Assembly (NCBI RefSeq): GCF_019429625.1
Contig: NZ_JAHXRW010000003.1
Coordinates: 124,001-188,000, forward strand
Direction of reading: 5' to 3'
DNA from: Celeribacter sp. PS-C1
GTDB lineage: Bacteria; Pseudomonadota; Alphaproteobacteria; Rhodobacterales; Rhodobacteraceae
DNA length: 64,000 bases
The stretch's first letter is position 1; every line of letters begins with the position of its first letter. The position numbers and the translations under genes are program-made. The notes under the pieces are model-generated. The model was not told the origin of the DNA and did no database searches. It saw nothing but the letters and a program-made list of their open reading frames with translations. Shown here one piece after another: positions 20,312 through 28,936 of the stretch.

Positions 20312-20388
20312 CACTGCTCGATAGGTTTCTTGCCTGTATGAAACCTGCCTCAATAACTCAGCGCCCGCCTCGTGCGGGCGTTTTTTTT
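20312..20388 (+). ncRNA. Candidate small RNA of about 77 nt
   Basis: Between a clear promoter and a strong terminator lies a short non-coding stretch. It folds into AGGTTTC-10 nt-GAAACCT (20323-20346), a single-stranded linker CTGCCTCAATAACTCA-like, and the terminator hairpin CGCCCGC-CTCGT-GCGGGCG (20362-20380) followed by eight T residues (20381-20388). No open frame with a ribosome site fits. The first loop contains TTGCCTGTAT, and the linker contains pyrimidine-rich TGCCTC, either of which could pair with a ribosome binding site. It is divergent from the YejA-like gene. The start point is an estimate. Confidence 0.6.
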
Positions 20389-20584
20389 GGTTCAAAATTG
20401 GCGGTATTTCCAAGCGGGCTTGACCAAAAGCGCCTTTTGAACAGGCAGATAAAAATCTTATCCGTCAGCGCCTTCCCAAAGATTTGTCGCCGAATTTACC
20501 GATTCTCATACGGTTACGGCGATTCTCCCCTTTGATTTGCAGATGCAGCATCTAAAGTCGTGCGCAAAGACATGGGAGAGATAA

Positions 20585-21358
20585 ATGACTGTTCAAGGTA
20601 AAACCGCCGTGATCACCGGATCGAACTCTGGAATCGGGCTTGGCGTGGCGCGCGAATTGGCGAAAGCCGGCGCGAATGTTGTGCTCAATTCCTTCACCGA
20701 TCGCGACGAAGACCACGCGCTGGCCGACGAGATCGGCAAGGAATTTGGCGTCACCGCGCGCTACATCAAGGCGGATATGTCGAAGGGCGACGAATGCCGG
20801 TCGCTGATCGAGAAGGCCGGGACCTGCGATATCCTCGTCAACAATGCGGGCATTCAGCACGTCGCGGGGATTGATGAATTTCCGACCGCGAAATGGGACG
20901 CGATCATCGCGATCAACCTCAGTTCCGCCTTTCACACGACGGCGGCGGCTTTGCCGACGATGCGCGCGGCTGGCTGGGGGCGGGTGATCAACATCGCTTC
21001 CGCCCATGGCCTGACCGCCTCGCCCTATAAATCGGCTTATGTCGCCGCGAAACATGGCGTGGTGGGGCTGACCAAGGTGACCGCACTTGAGACCGCCGAG
21101 GAGCCGATCACCTGTAACGCGGTCTGTCCGGGCTATGTGCTGACTCCGCTGGTCGAGGCGCAAATCCCCGATACGATGGAGAAATACGGCATGGACCGCG
21201 AGACGGTGATCCGCGAGGTTCTGCTGGATCGCCAACCGTCGAAACAATTCGCCACGGTCGAAGAACTGGGCGGCACCTGCGTGTTCCTTGCCTCAAGTGC
21301 GGCCAATCAGATCACCGGGACGACGATCTCGGTCGATGGTGGCTGGACCGCTCTGTAA
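20585..21358 (+). CDS. bdhA: D-3-hydroxybutyrate dehydrogenase
   Basis: The 257-residue SDR enzyme oxidises 3-hydroxybutyrate to acetoacetate with NAD+, the step that follows polyhydroxybutyrate breakdown. The cofactor motif TGSNSGIG is at 11-18, followed by NNAG, the catalytic Ser in NIASAHGL, YVAAKHG with the Tyr-Lys pair, and the classical end SVDGGWTA. GGGAGAG lies just before the ATG. The stop overlaps the patatin start in TAATG, so the two are coupled. Confidence 0.93.
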   Translation: MTVQGKTAVITGSNSGIGLGVARELAKAGANVVLNSFTDRDEDHALADEIGKEFGVTARYIKADMSKGDECRSLIEKAGTCDILVNNAGIQHVAGIDEFPTAKWDAIIAINLSSAFHTTAAALPTMRAAGWGRVINIASAHGLTASPYKSAYVAAKHGVVGLTKVTALETAEEPITCNAVCPGYVLTPLVEAQIPDTMEKYGMDRETVIREVLLDRQPSKQFATVEELGGTCVFLASSAANQITGTTISVDGGWTAL

Positions 21359-22425
21359 TGGCCAAAAAGGCGTCGAAACCCGTCAACAGCGCTGTCAAGC
21401 GGATCAATCTCGCGCTTCAGGGTGGGGGCGCGCATGGCGCCTTCACTTGGGGTGTGCTCGACCGGATGCTGGAGCATGACGAGCTGGAGATCGCTGCGAT
21501 CTCCGGCACCTCTGCGGGGGCCTTGAATGGAGCGGCGCTGAAATCCGGACTGGTACAGGGAGGGCGCGCAGGCGCGAAAGCCGCGCTCGATGGCGTCTGG
21601 GCGCAGATGGGCGCGGTGTCGGACATGCGCCTCAATGCCTGGATGTCGCAATTCGGCCCGACGACCGAGCTCTTCACCAAGATGATGCAATACACCGTGC
21701 CTTTTGCGTTCCTCGATTCCATCGCCACGGTGACCAGCCCCTATGTTTACGGCGCCTTCTATCAAAACCCGCTGAGCGACGTGGTCGAAGGCCTGAATTG
21801 CAGCGTCCTGGGTGCCGAAGATGGCCCGGCACTTTTTATTTCCACCACCAATGTGCGGACCGGAAAGATCCGGGTGTTTTCAGGCGATGAGGTGAACACG
21901 GATGTGATCCTCGCCTCGGCATGCCTGCCGGAATTGTTTCAGGCGGTGCAGATCACCGACCCGGTGACCGGGGTGACCGATCCCTATTGGGATGGCGGCT
22001 ACACGGGCAATCCGGCGCTGTTTCCGCTGTTCGAGCCGGAATTTCCTGCGGATGTGGTGATCGTCAACATCAACCCCCTAGAACGCCCCGGCACGCCCAA
22101 AACGCCCGAGGAAATCCAGAACCGGATCAACGAGATTTCTTTCAACTCATCTCTCCTGCGCGAATTGCGCGCGGTGCAATTCGTGCGCGAACTGATCGCG
22201 GCGGAACGTCTCCCGCGGGGCACGATGAAAGATGTGTTGGTGCATATGATCGCTGATGACACGCTGATGCAGGAACTGTCCGCGCGCACCAAATTGGTGC
22301 CATCGCCATTGATCCTGTCGCGGCTGAAAGCGGCGGGCAGGGCGGCCTGCGATATTTTCCTAAAGGCGCATTTCGACGATCTGGGCGAACGCGCCAGTGT
22401 CGATCTTCATGAGATGTTTACTTGA
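21358..22425 (+). CDS. Patatin-like phospholipase
   Basis: This is a 355-residue patatin-domain hydrolase with a Ser-Asp dyad. The oxyanion motif is QGGGAHGAFTWG (about 21-32), the nucleophile Ser lies in GTSAG (about 51-55), and the Asp in WDGGYTGN. Such enzymes release fatty acids from lipids; in PHB-forming bacteria they are often next to bdhA and may take part in granule turnover, but that role is inferred from the 1-base overlap with bdhA. It has no signal peptide, so it is probably cytoplasmic or granule-bound. It is convergent with the next gene, with 6 bases between stops. Confidence 0.9.
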   Translation: MAKKASKPVNSAVKRINLALQGGGAHGAFTWGVLDRMLEHDELEIAAISGTSAGALNGAALKSGLVQGGRAGAKAALDGVWAQMGAVSDMRLNAWMSQFGPTTELFTKMMQYTVPFAFLDSIATVTSPYVYGAFYQNPLSDVVEGLNCSVLGAEDGPALFISTTNVRTGKIRVFSGDEVNTDVILASACLPELFQAVQITDPVTGVTDPYWDGGYTGNPALFPLFEPEFPADVVIVNINPLERPGTPKTPEEIQNRINEISFNSSLLRELRAVQFVRELIAAERLPRGTMKDVLVHMIADDTLMQELSARTKLVPSPLILSRLKAAGRAACDIFLKAHFDDLGERASVDLHEMFT

Positions 22426-22431
22426 GCGACG

Positions 22432-23184
22432 TCACTCGGCCTTTTCGAGGCTTTTCTCTGCAGGCGGCTGTGTCGGGTCCTTGGCGTTCGGGTAAACGAG
22501 ACCGGCGGAAATCACCAGCTTCGCCGCATCCTCGACCGACATGTCGAGCAAAATCACGTCGCTCTCCGGAAAGAACAGCAAAAAGCCCGAGGTCGGGTTC
22601 GGCGTGGTTGGCACAAAAACAGAAAGATATTTCTCATCCTCAGGCGTGCGGCGCGCCACCTCGCCCTTGGCCTTGGTGGAGACAAAACCGATCGCCCAAA
22701 TCCCGCGACGTGGATATTCGATGAGACAGGCCTTGTCGAAAGAGGTGCCAGATTGCGAAAACACGGTTTCCGCGATCTGTTTCACGCCATTATAGATCGA
22801 CCGCACCACGGGCGTGCGGTCCACAAGGTTCTCCGCCCAGCGAATGAGTGACCGACCCACGAGACCCTTGGCGATCCAGCCGACCACCACAGTGAAAATC
22901 AGGAAAATCACAACGCCCGCACCGCGCAGGTTGATGTGAATTTGCTCGCCCGGCTCGGTGTAGCCAAGGAAGCGGTTGATCAGCGCATCCGGATGATAGC
23001 TTGACGGCACAAAAGTCAGCACCCAGCCGTCGACCCAGCCTATCACGGTCCAGATCACATAGGCGGTCAGCCCAATCGGCGCGACCACGACAAGCCCGGT
23101 AAGAAACGCCGCACGCAAATGCGCGAAAAGCCCCGGCTTGCGCGGTTGGGGCGGGTGGGTTTCGTCTTCGAAAGGGTTGTTCAT
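22432..23184 (-). CDS. DUF502-family inner-membrane protein
   Basis: The 250-residue protein has two hydrophobic segments (LTGLVVVAPIGLTAYVIWTVI and GVVIFLIFTVVVGWIA) and the conserved DUF502 sequences RTPVVRSIYNGVKQIAETV and FVPTTPNPTSGFLLFFP. Function is unknown for the family. It is monocistronic in this window, with its start 121 bases from the end of psuG. Confidence 0.88.
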   Translation of the reverse strand: MNNPFEDETHPPQPRKPGLFAHLRAAFLTGLVVVAPIGLTAYVIWTVIGWVDGWVLTFVPSSYHPDALINRFLGYTEPGEQIHINLRGAGVVIFLIFTVVVGWIAKGLVGRSLIRWAENLVDRTPVVRSIYNGVKQIAETVFSQSGTSFDKACLIEYPRRGIWAIGFVSTKAKGEVARRTPEDEKYLSVFVPTTPNPTSGFLLFFPESDVILLDMSVEDAAKLVISAGLVYPNAKDPTQPPAEKSLEKAE

Positions 23185-23304
23185 GTGTCGGGATCTGACC
23201 GTTAGAGGGGCGCGGGTGTGAGGAACTTAGGGGGGCATCTGTTAAGACACAATAAGCCCCCCGGCGTTTTTCAACACTGTGACGTTTATTTCACGTATTT
23301 GCGT

Positions 23305-24216
23305 TTATTTAGCGGTCAATTCAGAGGCGATTTGGGCCGCAAGCCGCGCGTTGTTGCGCACCAATGCGATATTGGCGACCAAAGATTTGCCCTCGGTCAG
23401 CTCGAACATGCGTTGAAGCAGGAAAGGCGTGACCTCTTTCGCGGCGATGCCCTTGTCTTCGGCCTCTTTGAGGGCGGTTTCGACATAGGGCATGATCACC
23501 TCGCGCGGAATCTCATCCGCTTCGGGGATCGGGTTGGCCACCAGTTGACCGCCCTTAAGCCCCATCGCGGCGCGCATCTCCATGGCGCGCGCGATCTCAC
23601 CGGCGCTGTCCATGCGCAACGGCGCGGGCAGGCCAGAGGCGCGCGACCAAAACGCCGGGATCTCGTCCTGTCCATAGGCGATCACCGGCACGCCATGGGT
23701 TTCCAGCACTTCGAGCGTCTTCGGAATGTCGAGAATGGCTTTCGGACCGGCAGCCACAACGGTGACGGCGGTTTCGCCCAGCTCCAAAAGGTCGGCGGAG
23801 ATGTCAAAGGTCTCTTCGGCACCGCGATGCACGCCGCCGATGCCGCCGGTGGCAAAGACTTTGATCCCGGCAATCTCAGCCGCAATCATGGTGGCGGCCA
23901 CGGTGGTCGCACCTGTCGCGCCGCGCGCAATACAGACCGGAAGGTCAGCGCGGGACACTTTCATCACGCCCGTCGCCTGACCAAGCGCTTTGAGCTGTGT
24001 CTCTGTCAGGCCGATATGGAGCACACCGTCAAGCACCGCGATGGTCGCAGGAACGGCGCCCGCGGCACGAATGTCCTCTTCGACCGTCTGGGCGGTCTCG
24101 ACATTTTGCGGGTAGGGCATGCCATGAGTGATGATCGTGGACTCAAGTGCCACGATCGGACGGCCCGCCTCCAGCGCGTCGGCGACTTCGGGGGCGTACA
24201 TCATCGGAAGGGTCAT
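23305..24216 (-). CDS. psuG: Pseudouridine-5'-phosphate glycosidase
   Basis: PsuG cleaves pseudouridine 5'-phosphate to uracil and ribose 5-phosphate. The 303 residues show the family blocks ALESTIITHGMPYPQN, IAVLDGVLHIGL, ARGATGATTVAATM and VFATGGIGGVHRGAEETFDISADL. The start overlaps the psuK stop by 4 bases (ATGA), so kinase and glycosidase are made together and salvage pseudouridine from RNA breakdown. Confidence 0.95.
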   Translation of the reverse strand: MTLPMMYAPEVADALEAGRPIVALESTIITHGMPYPQNVETAQTVEEDIRAAGAVPATIAVLDGVLHIGLTETQLKALGQATGVMKVSRADLPVCIARGATGATTVAATMIAAEIAGIKVFATGGIGGVHRGAEETFDISADLLELGETAVTVVAAGPKAILDIPKTLEVLETHGVPVIAYGQDEIPAFWSRASGLPAPLRMDSAGEIARAMEMRAAMGLKGGQLVANPIPEADEIPREVIMPYVETALKEAEDKGIAAKEVTPFLLQRMFELTEGKSLVANIALVRNNARLAAQIASELTAK

Positions 24217-25109
24217 AGGGGGGTATCTCCGGAAACATAGTGAGCGGCCGCTTCAAGCGCCGCCGTCAAAGCGTCGGCGGCATCTGCGCCACGCATTTCG
24301 GCGGCAATATGCGCCGCCATGAACGTATCGCCCGCGCCGGTCACACGCGCGACCAGAACTTCGGGCGGGGTTTGGGTCAGCACTTCTCCGTTGCCGGCAA
24401 TCGAGGCGCCTTTGCCGCCGTTGGTCACCAGCACGCGATGCGCGCCACGGTCTTCGACGAGCACCTTTGCGGCCTCCGCCGAGGTCTCAAACTGGGTCTG
24501 GGCCAAGAGCCCGGCCTCTTCGAGATTGACATAAAGCGTTGCCCGCGGGTGATCCAATAGCGGCAACAATCGCTCGGCCTTGCCCGGCGAGGCGGGAGCC
24601 ACTCGTAGATCGGCCTTCGCAAACAAAGGTGATTGCGCGATCTCTCGCAACAACTGGGTCGTCAGGTTGCCATCAAGTGCGACGGGGCCCTCATAGGGTG
24701 CATTTACCGTCCCCAGACGCCCGTCGGCCAAAGGGCGCAGGATTTTGTCGCCCGCGCGCTCAAGCGAATGCGCATCCGCAATGGCAGCGATCAGCCCGTT
24801 GGCGCCTTCGACGGCCATATAGCTGTCGGTCGGCAGGTCTTCCGACAGGTAGACGTGATCGGTGCCGATGCCGCGCACTTTCGCCGCCTCAATCAACTCG
24901 GCGCCTGCCGGATCGCGCCCAATGGCGGTCAAGAGATCGGGCACCATCCCAAACCGCGCCAAAGCCATGGCAATATTCATCGCCACACCGCCCGGCACCC
25001 GCACGATGCGTCCCGGCACGTCAGAGCCCACGCGCATCGAACGATCGGTGCGCCCGATCACGTCCCAAAGCACCGAGCCGATGCACAGAATGTCATGTGA
25101 TTTGTCCAT
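24213..25109 (-). CDS. psuK: Pseudouridine kinase (PfkB family)
   Basis: This 298-residue PfkB carbohydrate kinase probably phosphorylates pseudouridine at the 5' position, giving the substrate of PsuG encoded directly downstream. The N-terminal GSVLWDVIGRTD and GGVAMNIAMALARFG sequences and the C-terminal catalytic signature TGAGDTFMAAHIAAE (with the base Asp) are clear. The start at 25109 is chosen; a TTG at 25136 in the same frame is less likely. The substrate is inferred from the overlap with psuG. Confidence 0.9.
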   Translation of the reverse strand: MDKSHDILCIGSVLWDVIGRTDRSMRVGSDVPGRIVRVPGGVAMNIAMALARFGMVPDLLTAIGRDPAGAELIEAAKVRGIGTDHVYLSEDLPTDSYMAVEGANGLIAAIADAHSLERAGDKILRPLADGRLGTVNAPYEGPVALDGNLTTQLLREIAQSPLFAKADLRVAPASPGKAERLLPLLDHPRATLYVNLEEAGLLAQTQFETSAEAAKVLVEDRGAHRVLVTNGGKGASIAGNGEVLTQTPPEVLVARVTGAGDTFMAAHIAAEMRGADAADALTAALEAAAHYVSGDTPL

Positions 25110-25226
25110 AGGACTATTGCGCCTGTTTTTGACCAAATGGCAAGAGATGCCGTGCAGGATAGACTGGGCTTTGTATTTCCTTCGCTGTAAAAATACTCAA
25201 AGCTGACCCTGAACAAGGGGTAGGGG

Positions 25227-25255
25227 TTGCCAAGCCCCACAATCCTCTCTATATG
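25227..25255 (+). promoter_or_regulatory. Promoter of rpsB-tsf
   Basis: TTGCCA (25227-25232) and TATATG (25250-25255) are 17 bases apart. Transcription from about 25262 gives an untranslated leader of about 110 bases before rpsB. Confidence 0.65.
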
Positions 25256-25271
25256 CGCGATCACTTCACAG

Positions 25272-25344
25272 GCGGAGGCGGGTCCTCGGGGGAGACATCC
25301 TCGAACGATCCACCGGTTGGGGCATATGCCCTGAGACCCTCCGC
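25272..25344 (+). promoter_or_regulatory. Structured 5' leader of rpsB
   Basis: GCGGA (25272-25276) and GGGTC (25280-25284), split by a 3-base bulge, can pair with GACCC (25335-25339) and TCCGC (25340-25344). The enclosed region contains a GGGCATATGCCC hairpin. In other bacteria S2 represses its own operon by binding the rpsB leader, so this structure is a candidate S2-binding site. The fold is read by eye. Confidence 0.5.
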
Positions 25345-25373
25345 TCAGGCGTTAAACCGGAAAGGAAACACGA

Positions 25374-26147
25374 ATGGCGCTTCCCGATTTCTCCATTCGT
25401 CAGCTCTTGGAAGCTGGCGTCCACTATGGCCACCAAACTCAGCGTTGGAACCCGCGTATGCAGGAGTTCATCTACGGTGAGCGCAACGGCATCCACATTT
25501 TCGACCTTACCCAGACCGTCCCGATGCTGGACCAGGCTCTGCAGGTCGTGCGCGACGTTGCTGCCAAAGGCGGCCGTATTCTTTTCGTCGGCACCAAACG
25601 TCAGGCTGCTGGCGCAATCGCCGAATCCGCTGAGAAATGCGCTCAGTACTACATGAACCACCGTTGGCTCGGCGGCACGCTGACCAACTGGAAAACCGTG
25701 TCCCAGTCGATCCAGCGTCTGAACGCCATTGATGAGACCCTCGCCTCCGGCGCAGAAGGCCTCACCAAAAAAGAGCGTCTGAACATGGAACGCGACCAGC
25801 AGAAACTGCAGGCGTCCCTGGGCGGCATCCGTGAAATGGGCGGCGTGCCGGATCTTCTCTTCGTCATCGACGTGAAAAAAGAAGACCTCGCCATCCTCGA
25901 AGCCAAGAAACTGGGCATCCCGGTTGTGGCTGTTGTTGACTCCAACTGCTCCCCCGAGGGCGTGGACTACATCATCCCGGGCAACGACGACGCCTCCCGC
26001 GCGATCTCGCTCTACACCGACCTCGTCGCTCGTGCGGCTCTCGACGGCATGACCGCTCAAATGGGCGCAGCTGGCGTGGACATCGGTGCTTTCGAAGAAG
26101 CGATCGCTGAAGAAGCCGTCGCAGAAGAAGCGTCCGCTGAGGCCTGA
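25374..26147 (+). CDS. rpsB: 30S ribosomal protein S2
   Basis: S2 binds late in assembly of the small ribosomal subunit near its head. The 257 residues match family length. Hallmarks are the N-terminal [33 protein letters not shown], and [19 protein letters not shown], followed by the [25 protein letters not shown] region. An acidic tail of EEA repeats ends the protein. GGAAAGGAA lies before the ATG, and codon use is strongly biased toward C-ending codons, as in highly expressed genes. It is co-transcribed with tsf. Confidence 0.98.
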   Translation: MALPDFSIRQLLEAGVHYGHQTQRWNPRMQEFIYGERNGIHIFDLTQTVPMLDQALQVVRDVAAKGGRILFVGTKRQAAGAIAESAEKCAQYYMNHRWLGGTLTNWKTVSQSIQRLNAIDETLASGAEGLTKKERLNMERDQQKLQASLGGIREMGGVPDLLFVIDVKKEDLAILEAKKLGIPVVAVVDSNCSPEGVDYIIPGNDDASRAISLYTDLVARAALDGMTAQMGAAGVDIGAFEEAIAEEAVAEEASAEA

Positions 26148-26197
26148 TTTTTTCGACCGTGAAGGGATAACCCTACGCGGTCGTTACAAAATTGATA

Positions 26198-26221
26198 CGG
26201 GGGCAGGGTATCCCGCCCCCG
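26198..26221 (+). promoter_or_regulatory. Strong hairpin between rpsB and tsf
   Basis: CGGGGGC (26198-26204) and GCCCCCG (26215-26221) pair, with GGG/CCC able to extend the helix inward. No T run follows, so it is more likely an RNA stability or partial attenuation element than a full stop. It lies 35 bases before the tsf start. Confidence 0.5.
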
Positions 26222-26255
26222 ATACTTCTATCCTAGACATTCGAGGAGAGCCGAC

Positions 26256-27131
26256 ATGGCAATCACTGCTGCTCAGGTGAAAGAACTGCGCGAATCCACT
26301 GGCGCGGGCATGATGGACGCGAAAAAAGCGCTGGTCGAAACCGATGGCGACATGGAAGCCGCCGTTGACTGGCTGCGTACCAAAGGTCTGGCGAAAGCCG
26401 CCAAGAAATCCGGCCGTACCGCTGCCGAAGGCCTCGTGGCCGTCGCTGTGAACGGTGGCGTGGGTGTCGCTGTCGAAGTGAACTCCGAAACCGACTTCGT
26501 TGCGAAAAACGCTGAATTCCAAGCCATGGTGAACGACATTGCCGCGGCCGCTCTGGGCGTGTCCGACGTCGAAGCTCTGAAATCCGCTGACGTGAACGGC
26601 AAACCGGTCTCCGAGCTGATCACGGACAAAATCGCCACCATCGGCGAAAACATGTCCGTGCGTCGCATGGCGAAAATCGAAGCTGAAACCGTTGTGACCT
26701 ATGTCCACAACGCAGCCGCTGACGGCCTCGGCAAAATCGGTGTGCTCGTCGGTCTCAAAGGCGGCGACGAAGCCTTTGGCAAGCAGGTTGCGATGCACAT
26801 CGCGGCTGCCAACCCGCAGGGCCTCGGCGAAGCCGATCTCGACCCGGCTGTGGTTGAGAAGGAAAAGCAAATCCAGATCGACATCGCTCGCGAATCCGGC
26901 AAGCCGGAAAACATCATCGAGAACATGATCAAAGGCAGGATGGCGAAATTCATCGCCGAATCCACCCTGCTTGGTCAGGCTTTTGTTGTGAACCCGGATC
27001 TGACCGTCGAGAAAGCCGCGAAAGAAGCAGGTGCTGAAATCACCGGTTTCGTGCGCCTCGAAGTTGGCGAAGGCATCGAGAAAGAGACCGAAGATTTTGC
27101 TGCTGAAGTCGCGAAAGCGATGCAGGGCTGA
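26256..27131 (+). CDS. tsf: Translation elongation factor Ts
   Basis: EF-Ts exchanges GDP for GTP on EF-Tu. The 291 residues begin with the UBA-like domain [19 protein letters not shown], followed by the TDFVAKN signature and the two core subdomains, with HIAAANPQ and [21 protein letters not shown] precedes the ATG. A good terminator follows, so rpsB-tsf is a two-gene operon; pyrH and frr are not next in line within the window. Confidence 0.98.
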   Translation: MAITAAQVKELRESTGAGMMDAKKALVETDGDMEAAVDWLRTKGLAKAAKKSGRTAAEGLVAVAVNGGVGVAVEVNSETDFVAKNAEFQAMVNDIAAAALGVSDVEALKSADVNGKPVSELITDKIATIGENMSVRRMAKIEAETVVTYVHNAAADGLGKIGVLVGLKGGDEAFGKQVAMHIAAANPQGLGEADLDPAVVEKEKQIQIDIARESGKPENIIENMIKGRMAKFIAESTLLGQAFVVNPDLTVEKAAKEAGAEITGFVRLEVGEGIEKETEDFAAEVAKAMQG

Positions 27132-27156
27132 TCTCAGTCATCTCTGACGACATCGA

Positions 27157-27184
27157 AAGGGCTGCCTTCGGGCGGCCCTTTTTT
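27157..27184 (+). terminator. Terminator after tsf
   Basis: AAGGGCTGCC-TTCG-GGCGGCCCTT (27157-27180) has a stable TTCG tetraloop and one G-T pair, and is followed by TTTT. It ends the rpsB-tsf transcript 26 bases past the stop. Confidence 0.92.
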
Positions 27185-27248
27185 CATTCCAGACAGAAGT
27201 CTGACGCTCTGTTTCTGCGGTGGGGATGAGTTATCTGAGGAAAAGTGA

Positions 27249-27432
27249 AGGACCGCAAAGCCGAATATAAACCCGCGGTCCTCATGAAGTGTCGGTAAGC
27301 CGAATGACCCTGGCGATCCCGCCACCCCAGTCCCAAAGGCCAAGCCTTAGAAAGCCGGAACAGGGTCAATTTCTCTTTATATTCATAGTTGTGCAACTAC
27401 GGACATCCTTACCTTTTACTCACAGGTAAAAG
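27249..27432. other. Hairpin-rich intergenic stretch without a gene
   Basis: The 318-base gap between the tsf terminator and luxR holds several perfect inverted repeats: AGGACCGC/GCGGTCCT (27249-27282), TGGCG/CGCCA (27311-27324) and AAGGC/GCCTT (27336-27348) enclosed by TGACCCTG/CAGGGTCA (27305-27368), TAGTTG/CAACTA (27386-27399) and CTTTTAC/GTAAAAG (27413-27432). Short open frames here have no ribosome sites or recognisable products. It may encode a structured RNA or be a worn repeat element. Confidence 0.35.
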
Positions 27433-27502
27433 ATGCGATCATCCTTCGGTTGCGAGATAATCATCCCGTTCACAGCAACATCCTCTTAAGCGGCTAAACC
27501 GA

Positions 27503-28252
27503 TTAGAACGTGAAAATCTGATTATGCATCGAGGCCTTCAACACGGCCTGCGCCGTCGTGTCCACACTCAGAGACTCGCGCGCGAGCCGCAAATGCTTTT
27601 CCACCGTGGCCTTGTTCAGCCCCATGATCTGAGCCGTGTCGGCGACCGTCTTGCCATCGCCGATCCATTCCAAGACTTCACGCTGACGCTTGGTCAGAAT
27701 ACGTTTCGGAAGGGGCAGGCTGATCAATTTGAGATGCGCCACACCACAGATGAGCTCCAACTCATCGCCATGACGGGCCCAGATATCATCAGCCTCTTCT
27801 TGCGTTCCCACATGCGGTTCAAGGCACATGCCAATCGCGCCCTTTGCGCGTTTCAAAGAATGCGGGAAGGCGATGGTGTAGCCACTGGTCACCCCCAAGG
27901 ATTGGTTGAAGGCCACAACCTCACGCTCTTGATCGTTGAAGCTGTCGATATTGTCCTTGATCCAGCTCCACGGACAGGCACCGGTATTCTCGACGGACCA
28001 ACGCACCATAGGGGCATGACGGTAGCGCCCGTCGAGAAAATACCCCTGCATGTAGTCCGAACCGAAATTGGTGAGAAACAGATGATCCTTGTCATCACCA
28101 AAGCCGGAGGACGTGTGAAATCTGGTAAACCCATAAAGGGCGTGATGAAAGCCGAGTTCCATCAATCGAGAGAGCAGACAGTCCCATACCTCGGCAACGG
28201 TCGAGGCATAAAGAATAGTGTGAACGTGGTCTTTCAGGTGCGTGTCCCCCAT
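27503..28252 (-). CDS. LuxR-type regulator with autoinducer-binding-like domain (solo)
   Basis: The 249 residues comprise an N-terminal autoinducer-binding-type domain and a C-terminal LuxR helix-turn-helix (LTKRQREVLEWIGDGKTVADTAQIMGLNKATVEKH). Aligned by eye to TraR/LuxR, Tyr61, Pro71 and Trp85 are kept, but Trp57 is Tyr (YMQGY) and Asp70 is Ala (HAPMVRW); Asp70 normally contacts the homoserine lactone amide. No luxI-like synthase lies in the window. The ATG at 28252 is chosen over a TTG at 28282. Targets are unknown. Confidence 0.88.
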   Translation of the reverse strand: MGDTHLKDHVHTILYASTVAEVWDCLLSRLMELGFHHALYGFTRFHTSSGFGDDKDHLFLTNFGSDYMQGYFLDGRYRHAPMVRWSVENTGACPWSWIKDNIDSFNDQEREVVAFNQSLGVTSGYTIAFPHSLKRAKGAIGMCLEPHVGTQEEADDIWARHGDELELICGVAHLKLISLPLPKRILTKRQREVLEWIGDGKTVADTAQIMGLNKATVEKHLRLARESLSVDTTAQAVLKASMHNQIFTF

Positions 28253-28361
28253 GGCCCGACCGTAGAAAGAACGCCTCGGCAACGCAAGATGTCCCGTGGG
28301 TCAACGGGCCGGCGCGTTTTTGCAGAGGATGCCATCTCGTCGGCCTTTCGATGCACAGCTT

Positions 28362-28796
28362 TTACCCCACAACATGGGCCAAGAGAAGACAGCTTTCCGA
28401 GTTCACGACGCCCGGAACCTCCCGAATTTCCCTAAGAATTCGGTCAAAATGCACCAGACTGTCGGTGCGAATATCCGCCACGAGATCCCAGGCCCCGTTG
28501 GTCGCATAAACGGTGCTGACACCCGGAATACGACTGAGCGCTCGGATCACCTGCCGCGACATTTTACCCTGCAGCGCGACCAAGGTGATGGCGCGCACCT
28601 CGCCTTCAACATCCACATCAGTCTCAATGGTAAAGCGTCTGATTCTGCCCTCAGCCACCAAGGCATCAAGCCGCGCTTTTGCCGTGTTGCGTGACAACCC
28701 GGTATGCTGCGCCAACTCGGTGATCGACATGCGGGCGTTGTCGCGCAAGGCGGCGAGGATGGCGTGGTCGCTTCGGCTCAAATCGGCGTTGGACAT
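28362..28796 (-). CDS. Lrp/AsnC-family regulator
   Basis: The 144-residue protein has an N-terminal helix-turn-helix (ILAALRDNARMSITELAQHTGLSRNTAKARLDAL) and a C-terminal RAM domain (ITLVALQGK, then a beta-alpha-beta fold) that binds amino acids and drives oligomer formation. It is divergent from arginase and ornithine cyclodeaminase across a 140-base AT-rich region, so it most likely controls these genes in response to arginine or ornithine. That link is inferred from position. Confidence 0.92.
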   Translation of the reverse strand: MSNADLSRSDHAILAALRDNARMSITELAQHTGLSRNTAKARLDALVAEGRIRRFTIETDVDVEGEVRAITLVALQGKMSRQVIRALSRIPGVSTVYATNGAWDLVADIRTDSLVHFDRILREIREVPGVVNSESCLLLAHVVG

Positions 28797-28936
28797 ATAG
28801 ACCCCATCACTTTGTTCACTGGGCTTATCATTTTGCTCAAATTTAAGATCGAAATGCGCAATTTAAAAGCATGAAAGCCTCCCAAAGCGGTGCATAATCG
28901 ACGCAACGCACATCTTTTTTTGAGGGATTCATTCAC

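Noticed and set aside
27413-27432. CTTTTAC-TCACAG-GTAAAAG as a lux box for the nearby LuxR
   Set aside because: It does not match known lux boxes and lies after the 3' end of luxR with no promoter next to it. Kept only as part of the hairpin cluster.
28293-28308. CCCGT-GGGTCA-ACGGG hairpin as a terminator after the Lrp gene
   Set aside because: The stem is only 5 bp and no T run follows on the minus strand.
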